64,000 bases of DNA from the NCBI RefSeq assembly GCF_007954585.1, contig NZ_CP042382.1, positions 744,001 to 808,000 of the forward strand, in the 5' to 3' direction. The notes under the pieces were generated by a model that ran no database searches, had not been told where the DNA came from, and saw only the letters and a list, made by a program, of their open reading frames with translations. Shown here in pieces: positions 8,981 through 17,554 of the stretch; positions within the stretch are counted from its first letter, which is position 1, and every line of letters starts with the position of its first letter. Position numbers and translations under genes: made by a program. Origin of the DNA: Pistricoccus aurantiacus. Lineage in GTDB: Bacteria; Pseudomonadota; Gammaproteobacteria; Pseudomonadales; Halomonadaceae.

Positions 8981-10297
8981 ATGAGCCAAGCCAACCTTCC
9001 CCTTACCCCGGACTACGACGCCTGGCCCGTCGAGGTATGGCCCGCCGAGGTCAGCCACGACGAGCGCCTGCTCACCCTGCGCTGGCAGGACGGCCGGGTG
9101 AGCCGCTATCACAGCGTCTGGCTGCGGGAGAACGCCGCGGACGACAGCACAGTCAATCCCTCTACTCGGGAGCGTATCCTGGATCTCTCGACGCTCGGCG
9201 AATGGCCGACGATCACGAGCGCGACGCTGGACGAACAGGGAGCGCTTGTCGTCACCTTCACCCCGGAGAACCGCACCCTGCGCTTCCACCCGGGCTGGCT
9301 GCGGGCGAATGACTACTCCAATCTCGAGTCGCCGGACGCGCCCCTGGTGCCGGTGACCACCTGGACCGGCGAAGAAATGTCGGAGCCCATTAGCCTGGAT
9401 GCCGGCGGCTGGCTGACTCATAAGAATGCCCATGCAGAAGACGATCCGGCCTTCGAGGCACTGCTGCGGGAGGCCTTGGAAGCAGTGCTCGGTTACGGCC
9501 TGGTGCGGCTGCGCAACCTGCCAACCGAGCCCGGCACCCTGGCGCGTATCGCCGAGCGTATCGGACCGATGAGGGATACCAACTTCGGCACCCTCTTCGA
9601 CGTCAAGGCCAAACCGGACCCGGACTCCAACGCCTACACCTCCATCGCCCTGCCCTTTCACGTGGATCTGCCCACCCGGGAATACCAGCCTGGGCTGCAG
9701 TTCCTGCACTGCCTGGAGAACAGCGTTGAAGGCGGCCAGGCGGTGATGGCGGACGGCTTCGCCATCGCCGAGGCGCTGCGCGAGGAGCATCCCGAGGCCT
9801 TCGCCACCCTGACTCGGGTCAAGTGGTGCTACGCCAATACCGCCAAGGTGACGGACTACGTTTGGTTCGACCCGATGATCAAGCTTGACGACCAGAGCCG
9901 TCTGCTCGAGGTGCGCATCGCCGACTTCCTGCGCGGCCCCTTGATGGCCCCTTTCGAGGATATCGAGCACGCCTATGACGCCCTGATGCAACTGCAGCGG
10001 ATGCTCAAGGAACCCCGCTTCGCCCAGCGCTTTACCTATCGCCCCGGCGACCTGGTGATCTTCGACAACCGCCGCCTGCTTCACGCCCGGGACGCCTTCG
10101 AAGGCAGCTCCGGCCACCGCTGGCTGCAGGGCTGCTATATGGAACGGGACGAGATCCGCTCTCGGCTGCGCATGCTGTGGCGAGCCGAGCGCCGGCGGCG
10201 GGTCGAGGCGCTCGATCAGCTACGGCAGGAAAATGCATCCGAGAGCGCGCTTCAGGAACTGGCCGACCAGGCTCAGGATCTGGGCATGGGCTACTGA
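8981..10297 (+). CDS. TauD/GBBH-family 2-oxoglutarate-Fe(II) oxygenase (gamma-butyrobetaine-hydroxylase-like)
   Basis: A 438-residue protein with an N-terminal DUF971-like domain (RYHSVWLREN) and a C-terminal TauD domain. Iron ligands are visible as HxD in ALPFHVDLPTRE and the distal His in RRLLHARDAFEG, with a 2OG-binding Arg downstream. Family members hydroxylate gamma-butyrobetaine, trimethyllysine or related quaternary amines. The zinc-binding Cys cluster of true GBBH N-domains is absent here (NAADDSTVNPST in its place), so the substrate may differ. The gene follows a broken GlxA-type regulator by 96 bp. A second, shorter paralogue begins at 14305. Confidence 0.85.
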   Translation: MSQANLPLTPDYDAWPVEVWPAEVSHDERLLTLRWQDGRVSRYHSVWLRENAADDSTVNPSTRERILDLSTLGEWPTITSATLDEQGALVVTFTPENRTLRFHPGWLRANDYSNLESPDAPLVPVTTWTGEEMSEPISLDAGGWLTHKNAHAEDDPAFEALLREALEAVLGYGLVRLRNLPTEPGTLARIAERIGPMRDTNFGTLFDVKAKPDPDSNAYTSIALPFHVDLPTREYQPGLQFLHCLENSVEGGQAVMADGFAIAEALREEHPEAFATLTRVKWCYANTAKVTDYVWFDPMIKLDDQSRLLEVRIADFLRGPLMAPFEDIEHAYDALMQLQRMLKEPRFAQRFTYRPGDLVIFDNRRLLHARDAFEGSSGHRWLQGCYMERDEIRSRLRMLWRAERRRRVEALDQLRQENASESALQELADQAQDLGMGY

Positions 10298-10395
10298 TGC
10301 GCTTGGCGACCACCAAGCTGTCCGCTGTACGCCCGAGACATCTTCAAAGGTAGCAACGGTCACTGCTCCTAACTCTTGTAAGCGCCTTCTCTAGT

Positions 10396-10411
10396 GTGTA
10401 TTTTTATACAC
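10396..10411. promoter_or_regulatory. Palindrome upstream of hicAB, likely operator
   Basis: GTGTAT-TTTT-ATACAC, perfect 6-bp arms (7 with the flanking T/A) around a 4-base spacer, 16 bases before the hicA start. HicB proteins with an RHH domain bind palindromes of this kind in their own promoter. The operator role is inferred from position and symmetry. Confidence 0.5.
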
Positions 10412-10426
10412 AAAAGAAGAATGACG

Positions 10427-10621
10427 ATGAAGCGATACAGCAGTCGAGAACTGATCAAGATGCTCAAGGCTGACGGTTGGGAGCCGGTCGCGGTTGCCGG
10501 CTCGCACGATCAGTTCAAGCATCCTGACAAACCCGGCCGCGTCACCGTCCCCCATCCCAGGAAAGACCTGCCCACGCCGACGATTCGCAGTATCTTCCGC
10601 CAGGCCGGCTGGCAGCAATAG
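10427..10621 (+). CDS. hicA: HicA toxin (mRNA interferase) of type II toxin-antitoxin module
   Basis: HicA toxins are small double-stranded-RNA-binding-fold RNases that cut mRNA. This protein has the full signature: SSRELIKMLKADGWEPV, then AGSHDQFKHP with the catalytic His, then RVTVPHPRKDLP and TIRSIFRQAG, in 64 residues. I chose ATG 10427 (MKRYSS) because it matches the usual HicA N-terminus; ATG 10421 would add two residues. hicB follows 9 bp after the stop. Confidence 0.92.
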   Translation: MKRYSSRELIKMLKADGWEPVAVAGSHDQFKHPDKPGRVTVPHPRKDLPTPTIRSIFRQAGWQQ

Positions 10622-10630
10622 GAGGATCTC

Positions 10631-11029
10631 ATGGCGCACTATATTGCTTTGCTGCATCATGAAGACGATGCCTATGGCGTCGTCTTTCCCGACTTCCCCG
10701 GTTGCGTCAGCGCCGGCGACAACTTTGAAGATGCTCTTCGCATGGGCGCCGAAGCACTGGCCTTTCATGTGGCCGGCATGCAGGAAGACGGTGAGGCGAT
10801 TCCCGCCCCACGTAGCCTGGAGCAGATCAAGGCCACCGGTGACGACTGGATCGAATGGGATAATGCTCTGGTCACCCTGATACCGCTGCTGCCCCCGCCG
10901 GATATCTCCGAGCGCGTCAACGTCACCCTGCCCAAACGGTTGCTGGTCCAGATCGACGCCATCTCGCGCAATCGCTCCGGCTTTCTCGCCCAGGCGGCCG
11001 CCGAGGCGCTGCGCCAGCGGAGTTCGTGA
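10631..11029 (+). CDS. hicB: HicB antitoxin
   Basis: Antitoxin partner of HicA. The N-terminal half is the partially degraded RNase H-like HicB fold (YGVVFPDFPGCVSAGDNFEDAL) and the C-terminal 40 residues form a ribbon-helix-helix DNA-binding segment (RVNVTLPKRLLVQIDAIS). Length is 132 residues. It has a strong AGGAGG ribosome site and lies 9 bp after hicA. The toxin-first gene order is normal for hicAB. It probably represses the operon through the palindrome at 10396. Confidence 0.92.
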   Translation: MAHYIALLHHEDDAYGVVFPDFPGCVSAGDNFEDALRMGAEALAFHVAGMQEDGEAIPAPRSLEQIKATGDDWIEWDNALVTLIPLLPPPDISERVNVTLPKRLLVQIDAISRNRSGFLAQAAAEALRQRSS

Positions 11030-11052
11030 AAGCCAATCCCCTGCTTCGCGCC

Positions 11053-11805
11053 TCAGGGTCGCCAGCGTAGCGGATGTGTCTCACGCAGCACGCCGTCCTC
11101 GTCCCAATCCGCCCAACCGCTGAAAGGGAGTGGCGCTTCCGTCTCGAGCTGTGTCAGGCGCCGTGCCCAGCGTGTTTTATCGGCCTCCAGTTGGCATCGA
11201 AAACTCGCTTCCGCCTGATAACTCAGCCCGCCGCCTTGGACCCCATAGGTCAGCTGTGGCGCAAGCACCTCGAAACCGACGTAATAGAGCGAGCAATGAA
11301 TGGGCCACATCAGGGTCGTGATGTCGGCGCTACGTCCGAATCGCGAAAAGGTCGCGGCGGGAGCGCCGGTGGTTACCGAGCAGAGCGCGCGGCGCCCGCG
11401 TAACGGGCCGCGATCGAAGCGACGACTTCCCGAGTAAAGGCCGCCGTAGACAAACACTCGGTCGAACCAGCCCTTGAGCATGGCGGGCTGTGCATGCCAC
11501 CACAGCGGAAACTGCAAAATCACTAGATCGGCACGCCACAGCCGATCGATTTCATGTTGTATCTTTCCTGGTAACGTATTGCTTTCGAAATGATGGCGCT
11601 GTTCGGTCAGTGCCGAGAAGACCTCGGCGTCTGCGCGTGTCGTAAAATGCCCGGGCCGTTCCACCGGATCGAAATTCTCCGCGTAGAGATCGGCAACCTC
11701 GACCGTATGGCCCTCATTCTCGAGAACCTCGATCGCGACATCCTTGAGCGCGGCGTTGAAGGAATGGGGTTCGGGATGACAGTACAGGATTAAAACGTGC
11801 AGCAT
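11053..11805 (-). CDS. NAD(P)H dehydrogenase (quinone)-type flavodoxin-fold oxidoreductase
   Basis: A 250-residue protein of the Flavodoxin_2 family (NQO/MdaB/KefF-type), two-electron quinone or dye reductases binding FAD or FMN. It shows the N-terminal LILYCHPEPHSFNAAL phosphate-binding loop, LVILQFPLWWHAQPAMLKGWFDRVF and the glycine-rich GRRALCSVTTGAP segment. The start is taken at ATG 11805 (MLHVLILYC), seven codons into a longer frame, because the family begins there. It is divergent from a LysR gene 46 bp away, which is likely its regulator. Confidence 0.88.
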   Translation of the reverse strand: MLHVLILYCHPEPHSFNAALKDVAIEVLENEGHTVEVADLYAENFDPVERPGHFTTRADAEVFSALTEQRHHFESNTLPGKIQHEIDRLWRADLVILQFPLWWHAQPAMLKGWFDRVFVYGGLYSGSRRFDRGPLRGRRALCSVTTGAPAATFSRFGRSADITTLMWPIHCSLYYVGFEVLAPQLTYGVQGGGLSYQAEASFRCQLEADKTRWARRLTQLETEAPLPFSGWADWDEDGVLRETHPLRWRP

Positions 11806-11851
11806 GGTAATTCCCGATAGCTGCAAACGCCGCTTGCATTATTGAAAACCA

Positions 11852-12733
11852 ATGACCGAATTGACGACTCGCTGGAATGACCTGCCGCTGGTGCAGGCAA
11901 TCGCCGAGACCGGCTCGCTCTCCGGTGCGGCGCGGCGACTGAATGTGAGTCACGCGACCGTCTTTCGCCGCTTGGGCGAGCTGGAGCGGCGCCTTGGAGT
12001 GCGCTTGTTCGAACGCTCGCGCAACGGCTACATGCCGACGCCAGCCGGGGATGATCTGGCAGTAACGGCAGCACGCGTCGCCGACGAGATCGCCGGTGCC
12101 GAGCGTCGCCTATTGGGGCGTGACTTGACGCTATCCGGCACTTTGCGTACTACCACTACCGATACGCTGTTGATGGGATTGCTGACGCCGATTCTCGCCG
12201 ATTTTCAGGCGGCGCATCCGCGCATCGTTCTGGAAGTCGTCGTTGCCAACCGCCCTCTTAACCTAAGCCGTCGCGATGCTGACATCGCCATCCGTCCCGG
12301 CAATTCGCCTCCCGAAACACTGATAGGGCGACGAGTCGGGCGCCTTACACAGGCGGTATACGAGCCTAGTAATAGCGGTGATGAAGCATTGCCTTGGGTG
12401 GGACCCGATGTGCATCTTGGCTATCCGGCACTAGAAGCATGGATGATGCAGCAAGGTGCCGACGCGCATACCGTCTACAAAGTCGACAGTATGCTCGGCA
12501 TGTTGGCAGCGGTGCGCGCGGGCTTGGGACAGGGCGTGTTGCCTTGTTATCTCGCCGATGCCGAGCCGACGTTGCGTCGTCGGAGCGCCATGATTCCCGA
12601 GCTGACCATTGACCTGTGGCTGCTTACCCATCCCGACCTACGCCGTACGGCACGTGTACGCACCTTCTTTGAGGTCGTTGCTCAGGCCATTGAGGCGCGA
12701 AATGCGGTGCTGTTGGGTGAGCACCCTTGGTAG
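11852..12733 (+). CDS. LysR-family transcriptional regulator
   Basis: A 293-residue regulator with an N-terminal winged HTH (LVQAIAETGSLSGAARRLNVSHATVFRRLGELE, residues about 12-44) and a periplasmic-binding-protein-like effector domain (DIAIRPGNSPPETLIGRRVG). It diverges from the quinone-reductase-like gene, sharing a 46-bp intergenic region, the classic layout of a LysR regulator and its target. The substrate or inducer is unknown; an oxidised quinone or electrophile is a guess from the neighbour. Confidence 0.88.
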   Translation: MTELTTRWNDLPLVQAIAETGSLSGAARRLNVSHATVFRRLGELERRLGVRLFERSRNGYMPTPAGDDLAVTAARVADEIAGAERRLLGRDLTLSGTLRTTTTDTLLMGLLTPILADFQAAHPRIVLEVVVANRPLNLSRRDADIAIRPGNSPPETLIGRRVGRLTQAVYEPSNSGDEALPWVGPDVHLGYPALEAWMMQQGADAHTVYKVDSMLGMLAAVRAGLGQGVLPCYLADAEPTLRRRSAMIPELTIDLWLLTHPDLRRTARVRTFFEVVAQAIEARNAVLLGEHPW

Positions 12734-12811
12734 GGCCCATGCGTTGAGTTCCATTATGGAACCTTGTGCTCTACGCTACATCCAAGGTGATAACCATGGG
12801 AGGACCTGAAT

Positions 12812-13102
12812 ATGGCACAGACGGTCAAGCTCAGTGACGACGAACTATTGGAAGCGGCCAAGATCAAGAAGGATCACTTTTCTCGATCACTGAATGGCCA
12901 GATCGAGTACTGGGCGCGGCTGGGTAGATTCGTGGAGGAATCCGGCCTCTTCGATCTGCATAAGGTGAATCTGGCTTTTCAGGGCAAAATTCCGGTGGAA
13001 GATCTGACTCCCGAGGAACAGCACACCCATGCTTGGCTCTTGTGGCAGAGCCTGGAGGAGCTGGACGGCTCGGACGACAGCACTCTACGCGAGATTAAAT
13101 AG
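12812..13102 (+). CDS. ParD-like antitoxin protein, orphan
   Basis: A 96-residue protein whose first 50 residues (VKLSDDELLEAAKIKKDHFSRSL, then QIEYWARLGRFVEE) match the ParD-like antitoxin family: a short RHH-like strand and helix pair. The rest is acidic. It has a GGGAGGA ribosome site. No toxin gene is adjacent, the next gene being the convergent GlxA-type regulator, so it is either an orphan or acts with a distant partner. Confidence 0.7.
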   Translation: MAQTVKLSDDELLEAAKIKKDHFSRSLNGQIEYWARLGRFVEESGLFDLHKVNLAFQGKIPVEDLTPEEQHTHAWLLWQSLEELDGSDDSTLREIK

Positions 13103-13193
13103 GCTGGGACAACCGCTTACGGGCTAAACAAGCTGTCTCAATGACCATCCAATATTCTCGTTACATGACTTACCCCAGCCCCCGCCCCGCGCT

Positions 13194-14201
13194 TTATCCC
13201 AACCCCCGCCCCGCGGTCACACTGGGCCGTTCGCCGAAGCGTGCCTGATAGGCACGGGAGAAGTGCGCCAGGTGGGTAAAGCCGGTGGCCAGGGCCGCTT
13301 CGGTAACCTGGCAGCGGCTGTCGGTGAGGATGCGCCGGGCCTGGTCCAGGCGCATGCCCAGGTAGCACTGCTTGGGGGTTTCGCCGAACTGGGCCTGGAA
13401 CTGGCGGGTCAGCTGGCGCTGGGACTGGCCCACCAGCCGGCAGATCTCGGGAATCGGCAGCGTCTGGCCGAGATGCGCTTCCATGATCGCCAGGGCGCTG
13501 GCCACCGCCCGGGGCAGATGCGCCAGACGCTCCCGGGCCTTGTGTAGTTCGCCTTCCGCAGCGCGCTGGTGCACCAGTTGGCGACTCACCGCCTCCGCCA
13601 GGGCCGGGCCATAATCCCGCTCGATCCACTGCAGCATCATGTCGATACCCGCGGCGCCACCGGAGCCGGTGGGACAGGGCTGATCGAAGATGAAGTCCGC
13701 CTGGCTGACCTCGATTTGCGCGAACTCCTCTCGGAAGGCCGGCACGCTCTCCCAGTGCAGCGCCACCGGCTGCTGATCGAGTAGCCCCGCCCGAGCGAGG
13801 ATAAAGGGGGCGGTATCCAACCCACCGACCCGCCCACCGAAAGCCGTGATCTGACGCAGCACGGCGCGATCGCCGGCGGTCACCCTGGCCTCCGCCTCGT
13901 AGGAGGACACCACCATCAGCAGTTCGCTGCACTCCAGTAAGCTCAGCCGATCGTCCACCTCGATACGCACCCCGTTGCTGGCCACCACCGGCTCGCCGCT
14001 GCTCGACAGCAGGCGCCAGGCGAACAGCTCTCGCCCGAAACGATTGGCCACCCGCAGGGGCTCCAGCAGGCAGAACAGGGTCAGCATGGAGAACTTGGGC
14101 ACCAGCCAGACATCCACGGTATGTTCCGCCTCTCCCGGCGCGGGCACCGGGGGCAAATCCGGGCGTGGATAAGGCCAAGGATGAACGATCGGCTCGGTCA
14201 T
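13194..14201 (-). CDS. GlxA-family AraC-type transcriptional regulator
   Basis: A 335-residue activator with a DJ-1/PfpI-like sensor domain (VDVWLVPKFSMLTLFCLLEPLR near the start, GGAAGIDMMLQW closing it) and a C-terminal AraC domain (LPIPEICRLVGQSQRQLTRQF, then ATGFTHLAHFSRAYQARFG). Regulators of this class (for example CdhR and GbdR in Pseudomonas) control carnitine, glycine betaine and choline catabolism. It diverges from the oxygenase gene at 14305, about 100 bp away, so it probably activates that operon. It is the intact counterpart of the broken regulator at 7916. Confidence 0.9.
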   Translation of the reverse strand: MTEPIVHPWPYPRPDLPPVPAPGEAEHTVDVWLVPKFSMLTLFCLLEPLRVANRFGRELFAWRLLSSSGEPVVASNGVRIEVDDRLSLLECSELLMVVSSYEAEARVTAGDRAVLRQITAFGGRVGGLDTAPFILARAGLLDQQPVALHWESVPAFREEFAQIEVSQADFIFDQPCPTGSGGAAGIDMMLQWIERDYGPALAEAVSRQLVHQRAAEGELHKARERLAHLPRAVASALAIMEAHLGQTLPIPEICRLVGQSQRQLTRQFQAQFGETPKQCYLGMRLDQARRILTDSRCQVTEAALATGFTHLAHFSRAYQARFGERPSVTAGRGLG

Positions 14202-14304
14202 GGCGAAAAATAGCGCTTATATGGCGAAAAAGATCAAAACCATTTCTCAGTATAGCACTAGGGTAAGGCGATATTATCGAGGTACATCTATAGAGGTTGC
14301 CGCC

Positions 14305-15477
14305 ATGACCCTTTCCGCCACCCCTACGTTACAGGCTCAGGGACGCCGTCTAAGGCTGCGCACCCAGGACTGCGAGCGCCAGTTCGCCGCCCTGTGGCTG
14401 CGGGAGCGCGCCCCGGACAGCGAGACCCTGGACCCCCAGACCGGTCAGCGGCTGATCGAGGCCGCCCAGCTGCCGTTGGATCTGACCATCGAGGACGCCA
14501 GGCTCGAAGCGGATCGGCTGCGGCTGCGCTTCAGCGACGGCCATGACACCGCCTTCGACCTGAATGCCCTGCTAGAGGCCGGCGAGGCCGTGCGCACGGA
14601 TATTCCCGCGGGCCTGACCCTGTGGGATTCGCGCCTGGAACGCCTTCCGGAGGCGGATTTCGCCGCCGCCCTGGAAAGCGACGCGCGGCTGCTGGAAATG
14701 CTGGAGGATCTGCACCGCTACGGCTTCGTGCGGGTGCGCGGCGTGCCCACGGAGGAAGACGGCATGCAGGCGCTGATCGATCGCATCGGCCCGCTGCGGC
14801 GCACCAACTGGGGCGGCATCGCCGACGTCAAGTCCGTGCCGCAGGCATACGACCTGACCATGACCCAGCGCGGCCTGGAGCCCCACACGGACAACCCCTA
14901 TCGCGATCCGATCCCCGGCTATATCTGGCTGCACTGCCTGACCAACGCCGCGGAGGGCGGCGACAGCACCCTGGTGGACGGTTTCAAGGCGGCCCAGCGG
15001 CTGCGGGAAGAGGCGCCGGAGGATTACGCCTGCCTGACCCGGCTCGCCACGGAATTCTTCTACACTGACCAGACGACCCGGCTTGCCGGCGAGGGGCCGC
15101 TGATCGAACTCGATAGCCAGGGCCGGCTGCATCGGGTGCGCTTCTCCAACCGCACCGAACGTATCCCCGCCCATGATCCCGAGGTGCTGGAGCGCTACTA
15201 CGCCGCCCGGCAGCGTTTCTATGAACTGATTACCTCGGACGAGCTGACCGTGCATCTCAAGCTCGACCCGGGGGAGATGCTGATCATGGACAACTACCGG
15301 CTGTTCCACGGCCGCACCGCCTTTCAACTGGAAGGCGGTGTGCGCCATCTGCGCCAGGGCTATGTGGACCGGGACAGCACCGCCAGCCGCCGTCGGGTCT
15401 TATTCTCGCAACTACGGGCCCCTCAACTACAGACCCAGCCAGCCACTGCGCCAAAAGAGAAGGAGGAGCTGCAATGA
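14305..15477 (+). CDS. TauD/GBBH-family 2-oxoglutarate-Fe(II) oxygenase, TmpA-like
   Basis: A 390-residue oxygenase with a DUF971-like N-domain (ALWLRERAPDSETLDPQTGQR) and a TauD domain: HxD in LEPHTDNPYRDPIPGY, distal His in NYRLFHGRTAF, Arg in VRHLRQGYVDRD. The next gene, overlapping by 4 bp, encodes an HD-domain oxygenase. This pairing is that of TmpA/TmpB, in which TmpA hydroxylates 2-trimethylaminoethylphosphonate and TmpB cleaves it to glycine betaine and phosphate. Assignment to that substrate is inference. Start: ATG 14305 with GAGG upstream; an in-frame ATG at 14200 would overlap the divergent regulator's promoter. The zinc Cys cluster of GBBH is missing. Confidence 0.82.
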   Translation: MTLSATPTLQAQGRRLRLRTQDCERQFAALWLRERAPDSETLDPQTGQRLIEAAQLPLDLTIEDARLEADRLRLRFSDGHDTAFDLNALLEAGEAVRTDIPAGLTLWDSRLERLPEADFAAALESDARLLEMLEDLHRYGFVRVRGVPTEEDGMQALIDRIGPLRRTNWGGIADVKSVPQAYDLTMTQRGLEPHTDNPYRDPIPGYIWLHCLTNAAEGGDSTLVDGFKAAQRLREEAPEDYACLTRLATEFFYTDQTTRLAGEGPLIELDSQGRLHRVRFSNRTERIPAHDPEVLERYYAARQRFYELITSDELTVHLKLDPGEMLIMDNYRLFHGRTAFQLEGGVRHLRQGYVDRDSTASRRRVLFSQLRAPQLQTQPATAPKEKEELQ

Positions 15478-16058
15478 GCCAAGCAACCTTCAAGCGTTTC
15501 GACGAAAGCCGTGTCGAGGACTGGAAGATCATCGACGCCCACTTCCAGGCGTATCAGAACGACGCCAGCCGCCGGGTGCTCGAACACCTGCTGCGTCTCA
15601 AGGGCGACAACCACGGCTACCCGGTGGATCGCTTCGAACACAGCCTGCAGACCGCCACCCGGGCGCTGCGGGACGGCGCCGACGAGGAAACCGTGGTCTG
15701 CGCCCTGCTCCACGATATCGGCGACGACCTGGCCCCGGCCAATCACGCCGAAATCGCCGCGGGGATTCTCGAGCCCTTCATCGACCCGCTCAACACCTGG
15801 ATGATTCGCCATCACGAGCTGTTCCAAGGCTATCACTATCGCCACTTCTATGGCCTCGACCCGGAGGCGCGGGAGCGGTATCGCGACCATCCCGCCTACG
15901 CCCGCACCGTGCGCTTCTGCGACGACTGGGACCAGCGCTCCTTCGATCCTGACTACGATACCCTGCCTCTCGAGCACTTCGTGCCTATGGTGGAGCGCAT
16001 CATGAGCCGGGTGCCCTTCGGCGACGCTCCAACCGTCCAGGATAAGGAAAGCGCATGA
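15474..16058 (+). CDS. HD-domain phosphonate-type mixed-valent diiron oxygenase, TmpB/PhnZ-like
   Basis: A 194-residue HD-fold protein. Probable metal ligands are His in RFEHSLQTA (about 56), HD in LLHDIGDDLAP, His in NHAEIAAGIL, His in IRHHELFQGY and Asp in RFCDDWDQRSFDP. This pattern matches HD proteins associated with phosphonate degradation and the TmpB/PhnZ oxygenases, which use a mixed-valent diiron centre to cleave hydroxylated phosphonates. It overlaps the TmpA-like gene and the next frame by 4 bp each, so it is translationally coupled. A betaine-type binding-protein remnant downstream agrees with a quaternary-amine substrate. Confidence 0.82.
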   Translation: MSQATFKRFDESRVEDWKIIDAHFQAYQNDASRRVLEHLLRLKGDNHGYPVDRFEHSLQTATRALRDGADEETVVCALLHDIGDDLAPANHAEIAAGILEPFIDPLNTWMIRHHELFQGYHYRHFYGLDPEARERYRDHPAYARTVRFCDDWDQRSFDPDYDTLPLEHFVPMVERIMSRVPFGDAPTVQDKESA

Positions 16059-16360
16059 TCACCTGTGCCCAGCGCCTGCTCGATCTGCTGGAAGCCTACG
16101 GGGTCGATACCCTGTTCGGCATCCCCGGGGTGCATACCATCGAGCTCTATCGCGGCCTCGAAGGCCGAACGCTGCACCATGTCACCCCGCGCCACGAGCA
16201 GGGCGCCGGCTTTATGGCGGACGGTTATGCCCGGTCCACCGGCAAGCCCGCCGCCTGCTTCATCATCACCGGCCCGGGCATGACCAATATCGCCACCGCC
16301 ATGGCTCAGGCGCTGGCGGACTCCATTCCCATGCTGGTGATCTCCGGGGTCAACCGCCGG
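16055..16360 (+). pseudogene. Thiamine-pyrophosphate enzyme, N-terminal fragment
   Basis: Starts in 4-bp overlap with the HD gene and encodes about 100 residues of the TPP-binding N-terminal domain of acetolactate-synthase-like decarboxylases: VDTLFGIPGVHTIELYRG, the catalytic-type Glu in PRHEQGAGFMADGYAR, and ITGPGMTNIATAMAQAL. Homology stops after PMLVISGVNRR at about 16358, where the frame enters sequence belonging to a binding-protein gene read in another frame; about 400 residues are missing. The hybrid frame runs on to 16555 as nonsense. This is one side of a deletion. Confidence 0.82.
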
Positions 16361-17082
16361 GCTACAGCACCTTGCAATCCGGGGACAGCGATGTGTTTCT
16401 CGGCGGCTGGCTGCCCGCCCAGCAGAAGATCTACGACGCCGCCATGCAGTCCGACGCCATCGTCGATCTGGGCAACAATGTCGAAGGGGCGCGCATGGGC
16501 TTCGCGGTGCCCGGCTACGTGCATGACGCCGGCATCACCAGCGCGGAACAACTGAACGAGCCGGAGAATCGCGAGCGCTTCGGCGCCGAGTTCTACTCCA
16601 TCGAAAGCGGCTCCACCGTCGGCGAAGCGATCCATGACGCCGCGGATAACGACGTCTACGGCCTGGGAGACTGGGACATTCGTGAATCCTCCACCGCCGG
16701 CATGCTGGCGGAGGTGGACGCTGCCTATCGCGACCAGCGCTGGATCGCCTTCTACGGCTGGACGCCCCACTGGATGGCTCCGAAGTACGACATGGTCATC
16801 CTCGACGATCCGGAAAGCGTCTACGGCCGGGAAAACGGCAAGAGCGATATCCGTACCGTGGTGCGTCGCGACTTCAGCGAGGCCAACCCCAACCTGACCA
16901 GGTTTCTCGATCAGGTGGTGTTCAGCGCCGAGGAACAAAGCCAGTTCATCGACGAGTTCAGCCAGCAAGGCAAGGATCTGGAAGAGGTCGCCGAGCAGTG
17001 GATCGAATCCAACCCCGAGCAGGTTCAGAGCTTCCTCGAGGGCGTGACCACCCGGGACGGCGAACAGCCGACCATCGAGTGA
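16360..17082 (+). pseudogene. Glycine-betaine/choline-type ABC transporter substrate-binding protein, N-terminus lost
   Basis: From GYSTLQSGDSDVFLGGWLP onward, about 240 residues of an OpuAC/ProX-family binding protein: NNVEGARMGFAVPGYV, YGLGDWDIRESS, the aromatic FYGWTPHWM and the C-terminal FLEGV tail. Signal peptide and the first ~60 residues are missing; the upstream side is the TPP-enzyme fragment. A TTG at 16372 could start translation but the product would lack export signal and half a lobe. No permease or ATPase genes follow. It points to a former transporter for a quaternary amine such as betaine or its phosphonate analogue. Confidence 0.82.
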
Positions 17083-17286
17083 GCCGTTTGCGCAGTGCTT
17101 GAAGAGCGAGCAATTTATCGATAATCGCTGGGGGCTGGCCGACTGTCGAGAGATCAAGCATGTGATTGGGCCTAGAGGCTGAGTTGATCTATCCTATTCT
17201 TCTGGATTAGGAATATTCCCAGCTGAGCAAGGAGCCATCATGCAACATCTACTTAAAGCCGCCGTTTTTGCTGCTCCATTTCTTCC

Positions 17287-17439
17287 GGCGAGCTGGATTT
17301 CGACAGCCTAATGAACGCCTATATGGAATTCTTCGGCACCGATGATCAACCTAACCTGCCTGCCCGCTCCGCGGTACCGGTGCCGCAACTGGCCAACCCC
17401 GGCTGGCTGATCGAGATCGAGGTCATCGCGGCGAAGTAG
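17287..17439 (+). pseudogene. RidA-family (enamine/imine deaminase) C-terminal remnant
   Basis: An open frame without a start encodes about 50 residues that match the C-terminal half of RidA/YjgF proteins: a helix ending MNAYMEFFG, then LPARSAVPVPQLANPGWLIEIEVIA, with the R-x-x-V-x-V pattern and the final IEIEVIAA strand. The N-terminal half is absent; the ATG at 17240 reads a different frame and stops quickly. It is a relic in the 470-bp gap between the broken betaine-binding gene and the MFS exporter, part of the same decay. The rest of 17083-17554 shows nothing else I can support. Confidence 0.65.
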
Positions 17440-17554
17440 GTCGGCACCTATTCCATCGACGTCAGCAGGGATGCGGTCTTGCATGCAAAAACTTGGCCGT
17501 TAGCGTCATCGATGGCGCTAGTCACGACTATTCCTGGATGAACGGAGGCAACGA

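Noticed and set aside
10301-10318. Hairpin GCTTGG-CGACCA-CCAAGC after the oxygenase gene
   Set aside because: Only 6 bp of stem and no T-run; too weak to call a terminator.
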